From: Flavicella sp965243265
GTDB lineage: Bacteria; Bacteroidota; Bacteroidia; Flavobacteriales; Flavobacteriaceae
Direction: 5' to 3'
Assembly: GCA_965243265.1 (NCBI GenBank)
Contig: CBDEUL010000005.1
Location: forward strand, 1 to 64,000
DNA: 64,000 nt
Under the pieces are notes generated by a model. That model was not told the DNA's origin. It searched no databases and worked only from the letters and a program-made list of their open reading frames with translations. Shown here in pieces: positions 16,762-25,923 of the stretch (the stretch's first letter is position 1; every line of letters starts with the position of its first letter). The translations under genes were made by a program, and so were the position numbers.

Positions 16762-17889
16762 TTAATTCATCTTCGTTCTCTTTATATATTCTGTTGGAGT
16801 TACATTAGTTCTTGCTTTAAATACTCTATAAAAAGAAGCCCTGCTATTAAACCCAGATTCTAACCCTATACCTTCCATCGTTAGGTTTTTAACATTATCA
16901 ATTAAAATCCTTTTCGCTTCTTCAACTCTTAATTCATTTATCAGACTTACAAAATTTTGATTAAGCTCTCTATTAATTACCGAAGATACCGATCTATGAG
17001 AACTGGCTAATTTTTCTGACAAATCAAAAATAGTTACCGATGGATTTAAATACATTTTATGTTCTAATAATGTATTTTTAATCATAGTTGCATTTAACAA
17101 TTCCTCTTCACATTCTTTATTTTCCTCTCCTTGTTCAATAGCCTTGTTTAATATTTTAACATCTTTTAAATAGTTCAAATAACTTTCTTCATTAAAAATA
17201 GCATTTTGCTCAAACACAAAATACATTACAAAACTAAAAGCAATCATGGTTTTATAGGGCAGTACCATAAATTGAACATTATATACATCTAACAAAAGCA
17301 TTGCTATAATCACACAAAAATCCAATATCCAAACAAACGTAATAAACTTATAGGCAAAAGTATTTCTTGTTCTTGTTCTGTTTGAAAAAACATTTCCAAC
17401 TACTTTTCTTAAACGACTTATTCTAATCCATAAAAACGAGAAATAGGCTTGTTCTAAAACAATACAAAACCAATTGTACAAAATTATGTTTTCAGAAAAC
17501 TCTCCTTTTCTAAAATTTTCAAAGTACATGGACTGTTCCTTGCTTTCAAGTAATAAATAATCAACAAATACATACACAAAATAGGAAGCCAATAACACGG
17601 TCAAAAAAAACAAAGGAGATGTAAACCGTACTTTTCTTCCTGATAAAAGATTGAGATAATAACAAACTATAGGTGCTATTAAAAATGTAAATGCTTGTGT
17701 TAAAAAGAAAAAACTATTGAAAAACACCATGTTTGTTGAAAGAATTAAAATATTCCCCAACAAAGTAGCTCCCAACAAAAATAACAACAACCCTAAGAGT
17801 TGATTTAATAGATTACGAACACTTTTTTTATAGAGTAGAACTCCAAACAAAAAGGTTTGTAATGCAACAATTGTATTAATATATATCAT
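16762..17889 (-). CDS. Membrane-anchored AraC family regulator (copy 1)
   Basis: 375 aa. The N-terminal half (about residues 1-235) has about six or seven hydrophobic helices. The C-terminal third is an AraC DNA-binding domain (TIFDLSEKLASSHRSVSSVI, then LESGFNSRASFYRVFKARTN and TPTEYIKR). This layout implies a membrane sensor that binds DNA directly. It is a paralogue of the gene at 21646-22779. The secreted protein gene at 17986-18948 lies directly upstream on the same strand, with a terminator between them. The signal sensed is unknown. Confidence 0.88.
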   Translation of the reverse strand: MIYINTIVALQTFLFGVLLYKKSVRNLLNQLLGLLLFLLGATLLGNILILSTNMVFFNSFFFLTQAFTFLIAPIVCYYLNLLSGRKVRFTSPLFFLTVLLASYFVYVFVDYLLLESKEQSMYFENFRKGEFSENIILYNWFCIVLEQAYFSFLWIRISRLRKVVGNVFSNRTRTRNTFAYKFITFVWILDFCVIIAMLLLDVYNVQFMVLPYKTMIAFSFVMYFVFEQNAIFNEESYLNYLKDVKILNKAIEQGEENKECEEELLNATMIKNTLLEHKMYLNPSVTIFDLSEKLASSHRSVSSVINRELNQNFVSLINELRVEEAKRILIDNVKNLTMEGIGLESGFNSRASFYRVFKARTNVTPTEYIKRTKMN

Positions 17890-17926
17890 ATAATTTTTTA
17901 ACCGCCAAGATAATGAAGTTAATAAA

Positions 17927-17962
17927 AAAAATAGTCGTCTAACAACTTAGACGACTATTTTT
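17927..17962 (-). terminator. Terminator between the secreted-protein gene and the AraC gene
   Basis: A 16-bp stem AAAAATAGTCGTCTAA with a CAAC loop. On the minus strand it ends in a T run. Confidence 0.8.
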
Positions 17963-17985
17963 ATTTCTTATATAACATTATTCTA

Positions 17986-18948
17986 TCACTCCATTTCCTC
18001 TTTAAGAGCAGCTATAACATCGTTTTGTAAGGCATTTATAATCTCTGTTACCTCATCTAAATATTTTTTAGAATCCACACTTAATACATACCCAGCAGAT
18101 CTTGCCAATCCAAAAAGAACTGCAGAACTTTCGTTATCTCGAACTTCATCTAATCCCAATGACCAATCTGTAGATCCTATAATTGGTTTTTCATAAGTAA
18201 TATAAATTGCTTTTCCCTTCGCAGGCATAATTGTCACCTTTGCATTAACAGCCAACATAGGTTTTGTCTCTAATGTTATTTTTTTATAACCTCTACCTCC
18301 ATCAAAATTTGCATAAGTTACATTGTAACTTACCGTAATTAAATTAATTTTTTCTTTCGAAAACATGTTTTGATAAAACAACCCTGATTTAAAAAGGTGA
18401 CTGCATGTATAAATAGTTTTATTTGTTGGCTGAAATTTTACATCGTTTCTCACCAATCCCATAGGATATCCTAATATAGATCCATTTTCTATTTTGTACT
18501 TTCCTTCTTCTACTGTAGCATTTCCTATGTTTCCAATTAGGTAGTAATCTTTTTCTTTTTCAATATATTTTTTAGCTGTTTTAGTATTTACAAACGCTTC
18601 TCCTTCCATTAAATTGACTCCTACTCCTTCTAATTTCTCTACAAAATCACCATGAAGCTTATCTACAATTTTTTGAAAAGAAGCTATGTCGACTCCTTTT
18701 ATCCCTACTTCTGAGTAAATAGCTTCTCCACTAGATTTCTCAGACCCTTTCATATTGGTGGCTTGTCCTATTACATAAGAATTGATAAACGACTTATTTT
18801 GTTGAAGAGATTTTACAGCAGATCCACTTGCACTAACATCACGTTTATTTTCTTTTTCAAAATTATGTGCACTCCAATCTTTTTGAGAAAAAGTCAATGA
18901 GGTTATAAATAGTAGAATAGCTGATAATTTAATAGCTGTAATTTTCAT
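17986..18948 (-). CDS. Secreted protein of unknown function
   Basis: A 320-aa protein with a clear signal peptide (residues 1-21, LLFITSLTFSQ). The mature part mixes helical and beta segments with no motif I recognise. Features include YTCSHLFKSGLFYQNMF, a VTIMPAKGKAIYITYEKP strand region and an acidic C terminus. It lies upstream of a membrane-anchored AraC gene, with a terminator between. No function can be assigned. Confidence 0.7.
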   Translation of the reverse strand: MKITAIKLSAILLFITSLTFSQKDWSAHNFEKENKRDVSASGSAVKSLQQNKSFINSYVIGQATNMKGSEKSSGEAIYSEVGIKGVDIASFQKIVDKLHGDFVEKLEGVGVNLMEGEAFVNTKTAKKYIEKEKDYYLIGNIGNATVEEGKYKIENGSILGYPMGLVRNDVKFQPTNKTIYTCSHLFKSGLFYQNMFSKEKINLITVSYNVTYANFDGGRGYKKITLETKPMLAVNAKVTIMPAKGKAIYITYEKPIIGSTDWSLGLDEVRDNESSAVLFGLARSAGYVLSVDSKKYLDEVTEIINALQNDVIAALKEEME

Positions 18949-19103
18949 ATTTTATAGTTTAGTTAGCTTTCAAAAATACTTATGTAAAAAACTAAACTAC
19001 TATAAATCAACATGTACATGTATCAAATTAAGAATATGATACAAACCTCTCCCTTTTTAATCTACCAATCTTCTATTGCAAAAAATAAACTTCTCTTTAA
19101 TTT

Positions 19104-19140
19104 AAATAGCCCTTTCTCTATAAAAGAAAAAGGGCTATTT
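19104..19140 (-). terminator. Possible terminator downstream of argH
   Basis: A 12-bp stem AAATAGCCCTTT / AAAGGGCTATTT with a 13-nt loop, about 46 bp past the argH stop. The U tract is weak on either strand. Confidence 0.45.
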
Positions 19141-19185
19141 ATCGATACTAGAAAGAAGCTCTGCGTTATTTTAACAAACTAATGT

Positions 19186-20466
19186 TTAAAAATTAGCTTC
19201 CATTTTTTCTTTAATTTTATCTAAAGCTAAATTTCCAACACTTCCAATATGTGTATGGTTTACATTTAAATCTGGTTTAAATTCTCCTTTTTGAATTTTA
19301 GCTCCTACAATTTTATAAGCATCTCTAAAAGGTGTTCCTGCTTGTACTAAAGCATTTACCTCCTCAACACTGAAAATATATTTGTATTTGTCATCAGAGA
19401 CAATATTCTCTGTCACAATAATATTTTCTAAAGAAAAGACCATCATATCTAAACATGATTTTAAGGTAGATATTGAAGGTATTAATCCTTCTTTTACCAA
19501 TTGTAAATCTCTATGATATCCACTTGGCAAATTGTTTGTAATCAATGTTAATTCATATGGCAACGCCTGTAATTTATTACACTTTCCACGAATCAATTCA
19601 AAAACATCTGGATTCTTTTTATGCGGCATAATACTAGACCCTGTAGTCAACTCATCTGGAAAGGTTACAAATCCAAAATTCTGACTCATGTACAAACAAA
19701 TATCCATACTCATTTTAGACAGGGTTGCTGAAATACTTGCAATGGCAAAAGAAATTGACTTTTCTAATTTACCACGTCCCATTTGTGCTGCTACAGAATT
19801 TACCTTTAAGGTATCAAACCCTAATTCTTTTGTAGTCATTTCTCTATCAATAGGAAAAGAGGAACCGTAACCTGCTGCAGACCCTAATGGATTCTGATCT
19901 GCAACTTTATAAGCTGCATCTAAAAAATATACATCGTCTATCAAACTTTCTGCATAAGCAGAAAACCACATTCCGAATGATGACGGCATGGCTACTTGTA
20001 AATGCGTATATCCTGGTAATAAGTGATTTTTATATTTTTCAGCCAATTCAATTAATAGATCGAACAACCTTTTGGCCCAATCTTTCAATTCTAAAATTGC
20101 GTCTTTAGAATATAAATGAACATCTAATAAAACTTGGTCATTACGAGAACGTGCTGTATGAATTTTTTTTCCTGCATCTCCTAACTTCTCTGTCAACAAC
20201 CATTCTACCTTAGAGTGTACATCTTCAAAAGAATCTTCAATAGTAAAAGTTCCGTCTTCAACAGTTTTAAGAATAGCATTCAACTCTGCTATCAGTCCTT
20301 CCAATTCTTCATCAGAAATAGTACCAATAGAGTTCAACATTTTAGTTTGTGCAATGTTTCCTAAAACATCATATTTCGCCAATTGTAAGTCTAATTCTCT
20401 ATCGTTTCCTACTGTAAAAATGTCAATTTTTTTATCAGTAGCGTATCCTTTATCCCAAAGTTTCAT
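19186..20466 (-). CDS. argH: Argininosuccinate lyase
   Basis: Last step of arginine synthesis: argininosuccinate to arginine plus fumarate. The start at 20466 (426 aa, MKLWDKGYATDKK) is preferred; an upstream ATG at 20544 would add 26 residues unlike the family, and a -7-like box (TATCTTTG, 20495-20488) lies just upstream of 20466. The superfamily signature GSSIMPHKKNP is at about residue 275, with HTARSRNDQ earlier. It is separated from the other arg genes by a lipoprotein gene and a membrane AraC gene, and probably has its own promoter. Confidence 0.96.
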   Translation of the reverse strand: MKLWDKGYATDKKIDIFTVGNDRELDLQLAKYDVLGNIAQTKMLNSIGTISDEELEGLIAELNAILKTVEDGTFTIEDSFEDVHSKVEWLLTEKLGDAGKKIHTARSRNDQVLLDVHLYSKDAILELKDWAKRLFDLLIELAEKYKNHLLPGYTHLQVAMPSSFGMWFSAYAESLIDDVYFLDAAYKVADQNPLGSAAGYGSSFPIDREMTTKELGFDTLKVNSVAAQMGRGKLEKSISFAIASISATLSKMSMDICLYMSQNFGFVTFPDELTTGSSIMPHKKNPDVFELIRGKCNKLQALPYELTLITNNLPSGYHRDLQLVKEGLIPSISTLKSCLDMMVFSLENIIVTENIVSDDKYKYIFSVEEVNALVQAGTPFRDAYKIVGAKIQKGEFKPDLNVNHTHIGSVGNLALDKIKEKMEANF

Positions 20467-20604
20467 AATAGTTCTTTTTATGTGGTGCAAAGATACCTTT
20501 TTTGAAGGAGTTAAGAAACAGTTATACAAATACAAAATCCACAATACTTCCGATATTATGGATTTTGAAAAAAGTTTTGAAATCTATTTTGAAAAAATCC
20601 CCCT

Positions 20605-21546
20605 TTAAATTCCTACAATAAAACCTGTTAAGATATCTGTTTCAGGAATGTGTGCTAAATCTTGGTCTTCTTTAGTTTCCTGATACGATGTGTTTTCCAT
20701 TTTTACAGATTTAAATTCTACATCTAATTTTGTAACATCGTCTTCATTTTTTGTTATCTCTATAGTTCCTTCAATAGCTACCCAATTTACATGTGGATTC
20801 AACTTAGGATTCATAATATCTGAAGCCGAAATATAAACTTGCCCTTCTGCAACCACCCCCGCATTATTAGATAATGTATACGTCCCTTCTTTAATTGTAT
20901 TTCCTAATCCAAAACTCAATGAAAGTGTAGGTCTATAAACTTCATTATTACATTTTTCTGTATTTACATGAATCAACGCTACCACATCATTTCTACTTTG
21001 CTCGAAAGCCTTGCAATCTTTATTTGTTGAAGCAAACCTAAAGGAGGTTTCTGTAGTTATTTGAGTTGTTGTTGCTTCTACTTTTGGTAATAACTGTGCA
21101 TAAAATGTATTATCGGAAATTTTATTCACATTTACTTCATTGATTGTTTTATCTTCTTTTAATGACAATGCGTATTTTAAGTCATTTGCTTCATCTTGCC
21201 AAATATATTCACTTCCAACAATTGAAAATACAGGTAACTCGAGTTCATCTCCATCTTTTTTATCAGGATTTATATCTATAAACAACATTCCTGAACTAGA
21301 AAAAGTAAATGTCACTTTTTGAGCAGCTGCATAAGGTCCATTTTCTTCGGCATAGTCTGTAATAAAACTAACTACCTGAGTAGGGTATACTGTTTTTAAT
21401 TGATTGATAAAATCTTCTTGCGCTTGGGTTAATTCTGCAGTTTTATTTCCATCATCAATAGCTTCATCTTCTGATGGGGAGCAAGAAATTCCTATAAAAA
21501 AAATAGATAAAATTCCGATATAAATAATCGATTTGATTGTTTTCAT
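20605..21546 (-). CDS. Lipoprotein of unknown function
   Basis: A 313-aa protein with a lipoprotein signal ending at about Cys22 (FFIGISCSPSED) and an acidic linker after the lipid cysteine, typical of surface lipoproteins. The mature domain is beta-rich and contains two cysteines (DCKAFEQ and EKCNNE). I recognise no family. It lies 99 bp downstream of the membrane AraC gene and may be its target; both sit between argE and argH. Confidence 0.7.
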   Translation of the reverse strand: MKTIKSIIYIGILSIFFIGISCSPSEDEAIDDGNKTAELTQAQEDFINQLKTVYPTQVVSFITDYAEENGPYAAAQKVTFTFSSSGMLFIDINPDKKDGDELELPVFSIVGSEYIWQDEANDLKYALSLKEDKTINEVNVNKISDNTFYAQLLPKVEATTTQITTETSFRFASTNKDCKAFEQSRNDVVALIHVNTEKCNNEVYRPTLSLSFGLGNTIKEGTYTLSNNAGVVAEGQVYISASDIMNPKLNPHVNWVAIEGTIEITKNEDDVTKLDVEFKSVKMENTSYQETKEDQDLAHIPETDILTGFIVGI

Positions 21547-21645
21547 AAACCTTGTTGTTTTTAGTTTCTACAAAATTCCTGAAAACAGCACTCAAAAACT
21601 ATTTTTGGAAAGCTAAGTCTGTTTCATATTCCAAACTTGAAACAA

Positions 21646-22779
21646 TTAACATTTGTTAGCACTTGAAATATAAACTGTTGGTGTTTTTCCTGTATATTTT
21701 TTAAATGCACGATAAAAAGTTGCTCTACTTTTATAACCCACTTCTAACCCAACTCCTTCTATGGTGTATTTTTGGTTTTCTTGAAGTAAAGCTTTGGCTT
21801 CTTCAACTCTTTCTACATTTACCACATCGTAAAAAGTAGTATTTAAATAATTATTAATTACATAAGAAACTTTATACGTCGGTTCATCAATCAATTTTGA
21901 TAATTTATCTAAAGACAATTCAGAATCTCTATAAACCTTTTCTTGATGTAAAACTTTCTGAATTTTTTTAGAAATGAGCTCTCCTTCTTTTTTTGATACT
22001 TGTGCCTTTATTTTTTGAAGCTGACTTTGACTACTTTTATTCAAATAGTCTTGAAACTCTTCTTTACTAAGAACCGCACTATTTTTAAAAGCGTTGTAAA
22101 CAATATAAGAATAGATAACCGTAACAATACCTGGTAATAACAAGTACTCTACAAAAAGTATGTCAAAAATTAAATAGAGTACAACAATAGCTGTATTACC
22201 TGTAACCAGAATAATCATAAAATTCCAAAGATAATTTATCTTGGCGGTCGACAAATCTGCCAAAACTTTCTTTAATTTTCCACGTATACGATTGCACTCA
22301 TACAAGAGGTAAATAAATACTATTTGCTGAAATGTATAGAAAATAACACTGTAACAGGTAACCTCTAAGGGGTATGGACCTTTTACAATACGGTTAAAAA
22401 AACCTAGCTGCTCTTCTTCTGTCAACCCTAAATGTCTTATAAAAAGAATAACAGGAATCAATCCTATTAATGATGATATTATAAAAACAATATCTGTCTT
22501 TTTAACTTTTCGACCTAATAAAGAAATTACATAAATATATATGGCTGATGGAAAAAAAACTGCAAAGAATTGTACAAAGAAGAAACTATAATTTACAAAT
22601 TTTGGAAAAATTCCCAAGAGCATCAACACACTATTTATAAAGTAACATGCCAAGACTAGCTTTACAACAACTAGTGCTTTGTTGGGAATACTTTTTCGTT
22701 TTCTTAAAAACAACAACCAAAACAAACCAAACACATTGATTCCTGCAAAGGCATTAATGATATAATACAATTCTTGCAT
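21646..22779 (-). CDS. Membrane-anchored AraC family regulator (copy 2)
   Basis: 377 aa, with the same architecture as the protein encoded at 16762-17889: an N-terminal block of about seven hydrophobic helices followed by a C-terminal AraC domain (LSLDKLSKLIDEPTYKVSYV, LEVGYKSRATFYRAFKKYTG, TPTVYI). The C-terminal halves align closely (EGVGLEVGYKSRATFYRAF against EGIGLESGFNSRASFYRVF). It begins 42 bp after the argE stop, so it may receive arg-operon read-through. Whether it senses anything linked to arginine is unknown. Confidence 0.88.
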   Translation of the reverse strand: MQELYYIINAFAGINVFGLFWLLFLRKRKSIPNKALVVVKLVLACYFINSVLMLLGIFPKFVNYSFFFVQFFAVFFPSAIYIYVISLLGRKVKKTDIVFIISSLIGLIPVILFIRHLGLTEEEQLGFFNRIVKGPYPLEVTCYSVIFYTFQQIVFIYLLYECNRIRGKLKKVLADLSTAKINYLWNFMIILVTGNTAIVVLYLIFDILFVEYLLLPGIVTVIYSYIVYNAFKNSAVLSKEEFQDYLNKSSQSQLQKIKAQVSKKEGELISKKIQKVLHQEKVYRDSELSLDKLSKLIDEPTYKVSYVINNYLNTTFYDVVNVERVEEAKALLQENQKYTIEGVGLEVGYKSRATFYRAFKKYTGKTPTVYISSANKC

Positions 22780-22821
22780 CTACTTTTTAGGTTTTAAATA
22801 TCTAATAGAATCAATTCTTAA

Positions 22822-23895
22822 TCAAACCACTTTAGACAAAAGGCCAATGTAAAATGCTACCCCATCCTTTACTTCTTGCACATAGATAAACTCATCTGCA
22901 GAGTGCGATCGTAAAGAATCTCCTGGTCCTACTTTTACAGATTGACAACTTAACCTACATTGATCTGATAGTGTAGGGGATCCATAGGTGTTCTTTCCCA
23001 TTGCCAGTCCTGCTTTTACCAAATCGTGGTTCGGATCAATTGATGATGAGTTTAAACGTAATGATCTTGGTTTTACTTCATTTTCTGTATTGGTAGCTAT
23101 AATCTCTGCTATTTCTGCATTGGTATATTGATCGGTTACTCTACAATCAACCACAAAGTTCAATTCTGCGGGTACTACATTGTGTTGTTTTCCTGCATTG
23201 ATTTGTGAAACCGTCATTTTTACTTTTCCTAAAGATTCTGAAATTTTTGGAAACTCATACGTATCAAACCAACTCAAATCTTTCATTGCTTTAAAAATAG
23301 GATTCTGATGATTTGGTATATGGGCTGCATGCCCTGGTGTTCCCGTAACTTTCCCATCAAATACAACCAGCCCTTTTTCTGCAATAGCCAAATCTAATAA
23401 AGTAGGTTCTCCTACAATAGCTACATCTACTTTTGGCATGATATCTTGCATATATGCAATTCCTTTTTCTCCTGAAATCTCTTCTTCGGCAGTAGCTGCT
23501 ATTACAAAATTGTATTTCAAATCTTGTTTTTCATAAAAATAAGTAAATGCCATTATTAGTCCTACTAAGCACCCTCCTGCATCATTAGAACCCAAACCAT
23601 ACAATTTGTCGTCTTCTATCTTTGCTTCAAAAGGATCTCGAGTGTAGGCTGCATTTGGTTTTACTGTATCATGATGTGAGTTTAAAAGAATGGTAGGCTT
23701 AGACTCATCAAAATATTTATTAACAGCCCAAACATTGTTCAAATCCCTTTTCACTTTAATTCCTTTGTCTTCAAACCAGCGGAATAACAACTCTGCTGTT
23801 GGCTCTTCTTCTTTAGAAAAAGATTGTATTTGAATCAATTGCTTTAACAACTCTAAAGCTTCTTCTTGTAACTTTTCTATCATGATTTTGTTCAT
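22822..23895 (-). CDS. argE: M20 family deacylase, probable N-acyl-citrulline/ornithine deacylase
   Basis: Metal-dependent M20 amidohydrolase, 357 aa. The metal-binding segments are present: LLNSHHDTVKP, LGSNDAGGCLV and AAEEEISGEKG. In Bacteroidota with an N-acylornithine carbamoyltransferase, this enzyme removes the acyl group after carbamoylation, giving citrulline for ArgG. It is placed between argB and the AraC gene. The start could be the ATG at 23895 or the one four codons later. Specificity for succinyl or acetyl is not readable from sequence. Confidence 0.9.
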   Translation of the reverse strand: MNKIMIEKLQEEALELLKQLIQIQSFSKEEEPTAELLFRWFEDKGIKVKRDLNNVWAVNKYFDESKPTILLNSHHDTVKPNAAYTRDPFEAKIEDDKLYGLGSNDAGGCLVGLIMAFTYFYEKQDLKYNFVIAATAEEEISGEKGIAYMQDIMPKVDVAIVGEPTLLDLAIAEKGLVVFDGKVTGTPGHAAHIPNHQNPIFKAMKDLSWFDTYEFPKISESLGKVKMTVSQINAGKQHNVVPAELNFVVDCRVTDQYTNAEIAEIIATNTENEVKPRSLRLNSSSIDPNHDLVKAGLAMGKNTYGSPTLSDQCRLSCQSVKVGPGDSLRSHSADEFIYVQEVKDGVAFYIGLLSKVV

Positions 23896-23930
23896 TTCAT
23901 CTCGAAAATTACTCGAAATGACAATTTGTT

Positions 23931-24707
23931 TTATAGCGTTAACGTTGTAAACAACTGTTCTTTTTTAACAATAATTGTTGGGTTTCCTATCAGTACTTCT
24001 GAAACTCCATTTTGCAATGCATTGAAACAGTTTTCCATTTTTGGCAACATACCGTCCGCAATAACTCCTTCTGATTTTAAAGCTTCGTATTTTTCAGCGT
24101 TGATTGCTGTAATTACTGAATTATCATCTTCTACAGAAGTCAATACTCCATTTTTTTCAAAAGTATACACCAACGAAACATCGTATTTTTCTGACATTCC
24201 TACGGCAATAGTACTCGCAATAGTATCGGCATTTGTATTTAGCAACTGCCCTTGGGTATCATGTGTAATTGCACAAAAAACAGGAGTCATACCTCCTTCT
24301 ATAAAAGTTGCTATATTATCCGCATTGACACCATCTACATCTCCTGCAAACCCATAATCTACATCTTTTACAATTCTTTTATGTGCTTGTATCGAATTTC
24401 CATCAGCTCCTGACAACCCTAAAGCATTGCAATTGAATTTTTGCAAAGTTGCTGTAATATTTTTATTCAACAACCCTGCATATACCATGGTTACAATTTC
24501 TAAAGTTGCCAAATCGGTAACTCTACGACCATTAATCATCGTAGCTTCTAAACCTAAATCTCCTGCCAGCTGTGTTGCTCTTTTTCCTCCTCCATGTACT
24601 AGTATTTTATGTCCTTCTAAAGCAGCGAAATCTGTTAAGAAACTTTCTAGTGCCTCTGGGTTATTAATTACGTTTCCTCCTACTTTTACGATGGTTAACT
24701 TTTCCAT
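23931..24707 (-). CDS. argB: N-acetyl/succinyl-glutamate kinase
   Basis: Second step of arginine synthesis: phosphorylates N-acylglutamate. 258 aa with the amino-acid kinase fold: KVGGNVI at the start, LVHGGGKRATQLA for the acyl-glutamate site, and VNADNIATFIEGG and NTNADTIASTIAVG in the ATP half. It lies 35 bp upstream of argE. The acyl group used is probably succinyl, judging from the carbamoyltransferase in the same cluster (inference). Confidence 0.95.
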   Translation of the reverse strand: MEKLTIVKVGGNVINNPEALESFLTDFAALEGHKILVHGGGKRATQLAGDLGLEATMINGRRVTDLATLEIVTMVYAGLLNKNITATLQKFNCNALGLSGADGNSIQAHKRIVKDVDYGFAGDVDGVNADNIATFIEGGMTPVFCAITHDTQGQLLNTNADTIASTIAVGMSEKYDVSLVYTFEKNGVLTSVEDDNSVITAINAEKYEALKSEGVIADGMLPKMENCFNALQNGVSEVLIGNPTIIVKKEQLFTTLTL

Positions 24708-24816
24708 ATATTTCTTACTTAGATATAGTTTTCAAAATGTTCTCGATACAATTTTCTCCTTTGTCTAAAATCACTCGAACTGGACATTTTCAAAACCAAA
24801 AATCAACTTTTGTCTT

Positions 24817-25773
24817 TTATAAATTCTCTAAAATTTTCTTCAACACAATTTGAGCTGAATAAGTTCTGTTATTCGCTTGTTTAATTACAATTGAATTTTC
24901 GGAATCAATTACTTCATCTGCTACAACAACATTTCTACGCACAGGCAAGCAGTGCATAAATTTAGCATTGTCTGTTACTTCCATTTTATCTGCTGTTATG
25001 GTCCAAGATTCATCTTTACATGCTACCTTTCCGTAATCTTTATAAGACGACCAGTTTTTTGTATAGATAAAATCTGCTCCTTCAAATGCCTTCTTTTGAT
25101 CGTATTCAATTGTTGCTCCTTTGGTTTTTTCTGGACTCAACTCGTACCCTTCTGGGTGCGTAATCACTACTTCAAAATCATCTTCATGTGCCAAAGCCAT
25201 TTCTGCAAAAGAGTTTCCTACTGCATGTGGCAAAGCTTTTGGGTGTGGTGCCCATGACAAAACTACTTTTAGTTTCTTTTTTGATGGCTTGTGCTCTTCT
25301 ATTGTAATAGCATCAGCCAATGCTTGCAATGGATGTCCTACAGACGATTCCATGTTTAAAATAGGGACTGTTGCATATTTTCTAAAAGCTTCTAAAACTT
25401 CTTCAGCTTCATCTTTTTCTTTGTCTTCTAATCCTGCAAATGCACGAATGGCAATTACATCGCAATATTGAGAAATTACCTGTGCTGCTTCTTTTACATG
25501 TTCAGATTTTCCTTGATCCATCACCTTTCCATCTTCATACTCTAACTGCCAACCTTCTGCTCCAAAATTCATTACTATAGGTTCCATCCCTAAATTTAAA
25601 GCTGCTTTTTGTGTACTCAATCGTGTACGCAAACTATTGTTAAAGAATAACAAACCTATGGTTTTATTTTTCCCCAACTGCTGAAATTGTAGTGGGTTTT
25701 TCTTTAATTCAATTGCTTCTGCAACAGTATCTTTGATACTTGGTAAATCGTGGATAGATAGGTAATGTTTCAT
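24817..25773 (-). CDS. argF': N-succinylornithine (or N-acetylornithine) carbamoyltransferase
   Basis: Transfers the carbamoyl group to an N-acylated ornithine, the Bacteroidota variant of ArgF. 318 aa. The carbamoyl-phosphate loop is FFNNSLRTRLST, and the C-terminal motif is FMHCLPVRRN. The residue that decides acyl specificity, Pro90 in the Bacteroides fragilis succinyl enzyme and Glu92 in the Xanthomonas acetyl enzyme, appears here as Ser90 (MDQGKSEHVKEA). Published work on the Xanthomonas enzyme found that replacing the Glu by Ser, Ala or Pro gives succinylornithine activity, so succinyl specificity is favoured. Confidence 0.92.
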   Translation of the reverse strand: MKHYLSIHDLPSIKDTVAEAIELKKNPLQFQQLGKNKTIGLLFFNNSLRTRLSTQKAALNLGMEPIVMNFGAEGWQLEYEDGKVMDQGKSEHVKEAAQVISQYCDVIAIRAFAGLEDKEKDEAEEVLEAFRKYATVPILNMESSVGHPLQALADAITIEEHKPSKKKLKVVLSWAPHPKALPHAVGNSFAEMALAHEDDFEVVITHPEGYELSPEKTKGATIEYDQKKAFEGADFIYTKNWSSYKDYGKVACKDESWTITADKMEVTDNAKFMHCLPVRRNVVVADEVIDSENSIVIKQANNRTYSAQIVLKKILENL

Positions 25774-25873
25774 TCTATATAAGTTCTTAAATGGGATGTC
25801 TAATTCTAAATACTTGAACTAAATTCTTTTTTTACAAGATTGATTTTCTTTAGAAATCTTATCTCATAAAAAA

Positions 25874-25899
25874 AGAGTTCTTGTAAAAACAAGAACTCT
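25874..25899 (-). terminator. Hairpin terminator inside the arginine cluster (argD to argF')
   Basis: A 10-bp stem AGAGTTCTTG / CAAGAACTCT with loop TAAAAA. Read on the minus strand it is followed directly by a run of seven T. It lies about 25 bp past the argD stop. Confidence 0.8.
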
Positions 25900-25923
25900 G
25901 TAAAATTACTAATAATATTAGTG

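Noticed and set aside
20467..20544. Upstream extension of argH to 20544
   Set aside because: It adds residues unlike the family and runs through the probable promoter region; the ATG at 20466 fits the conserved N terminus.
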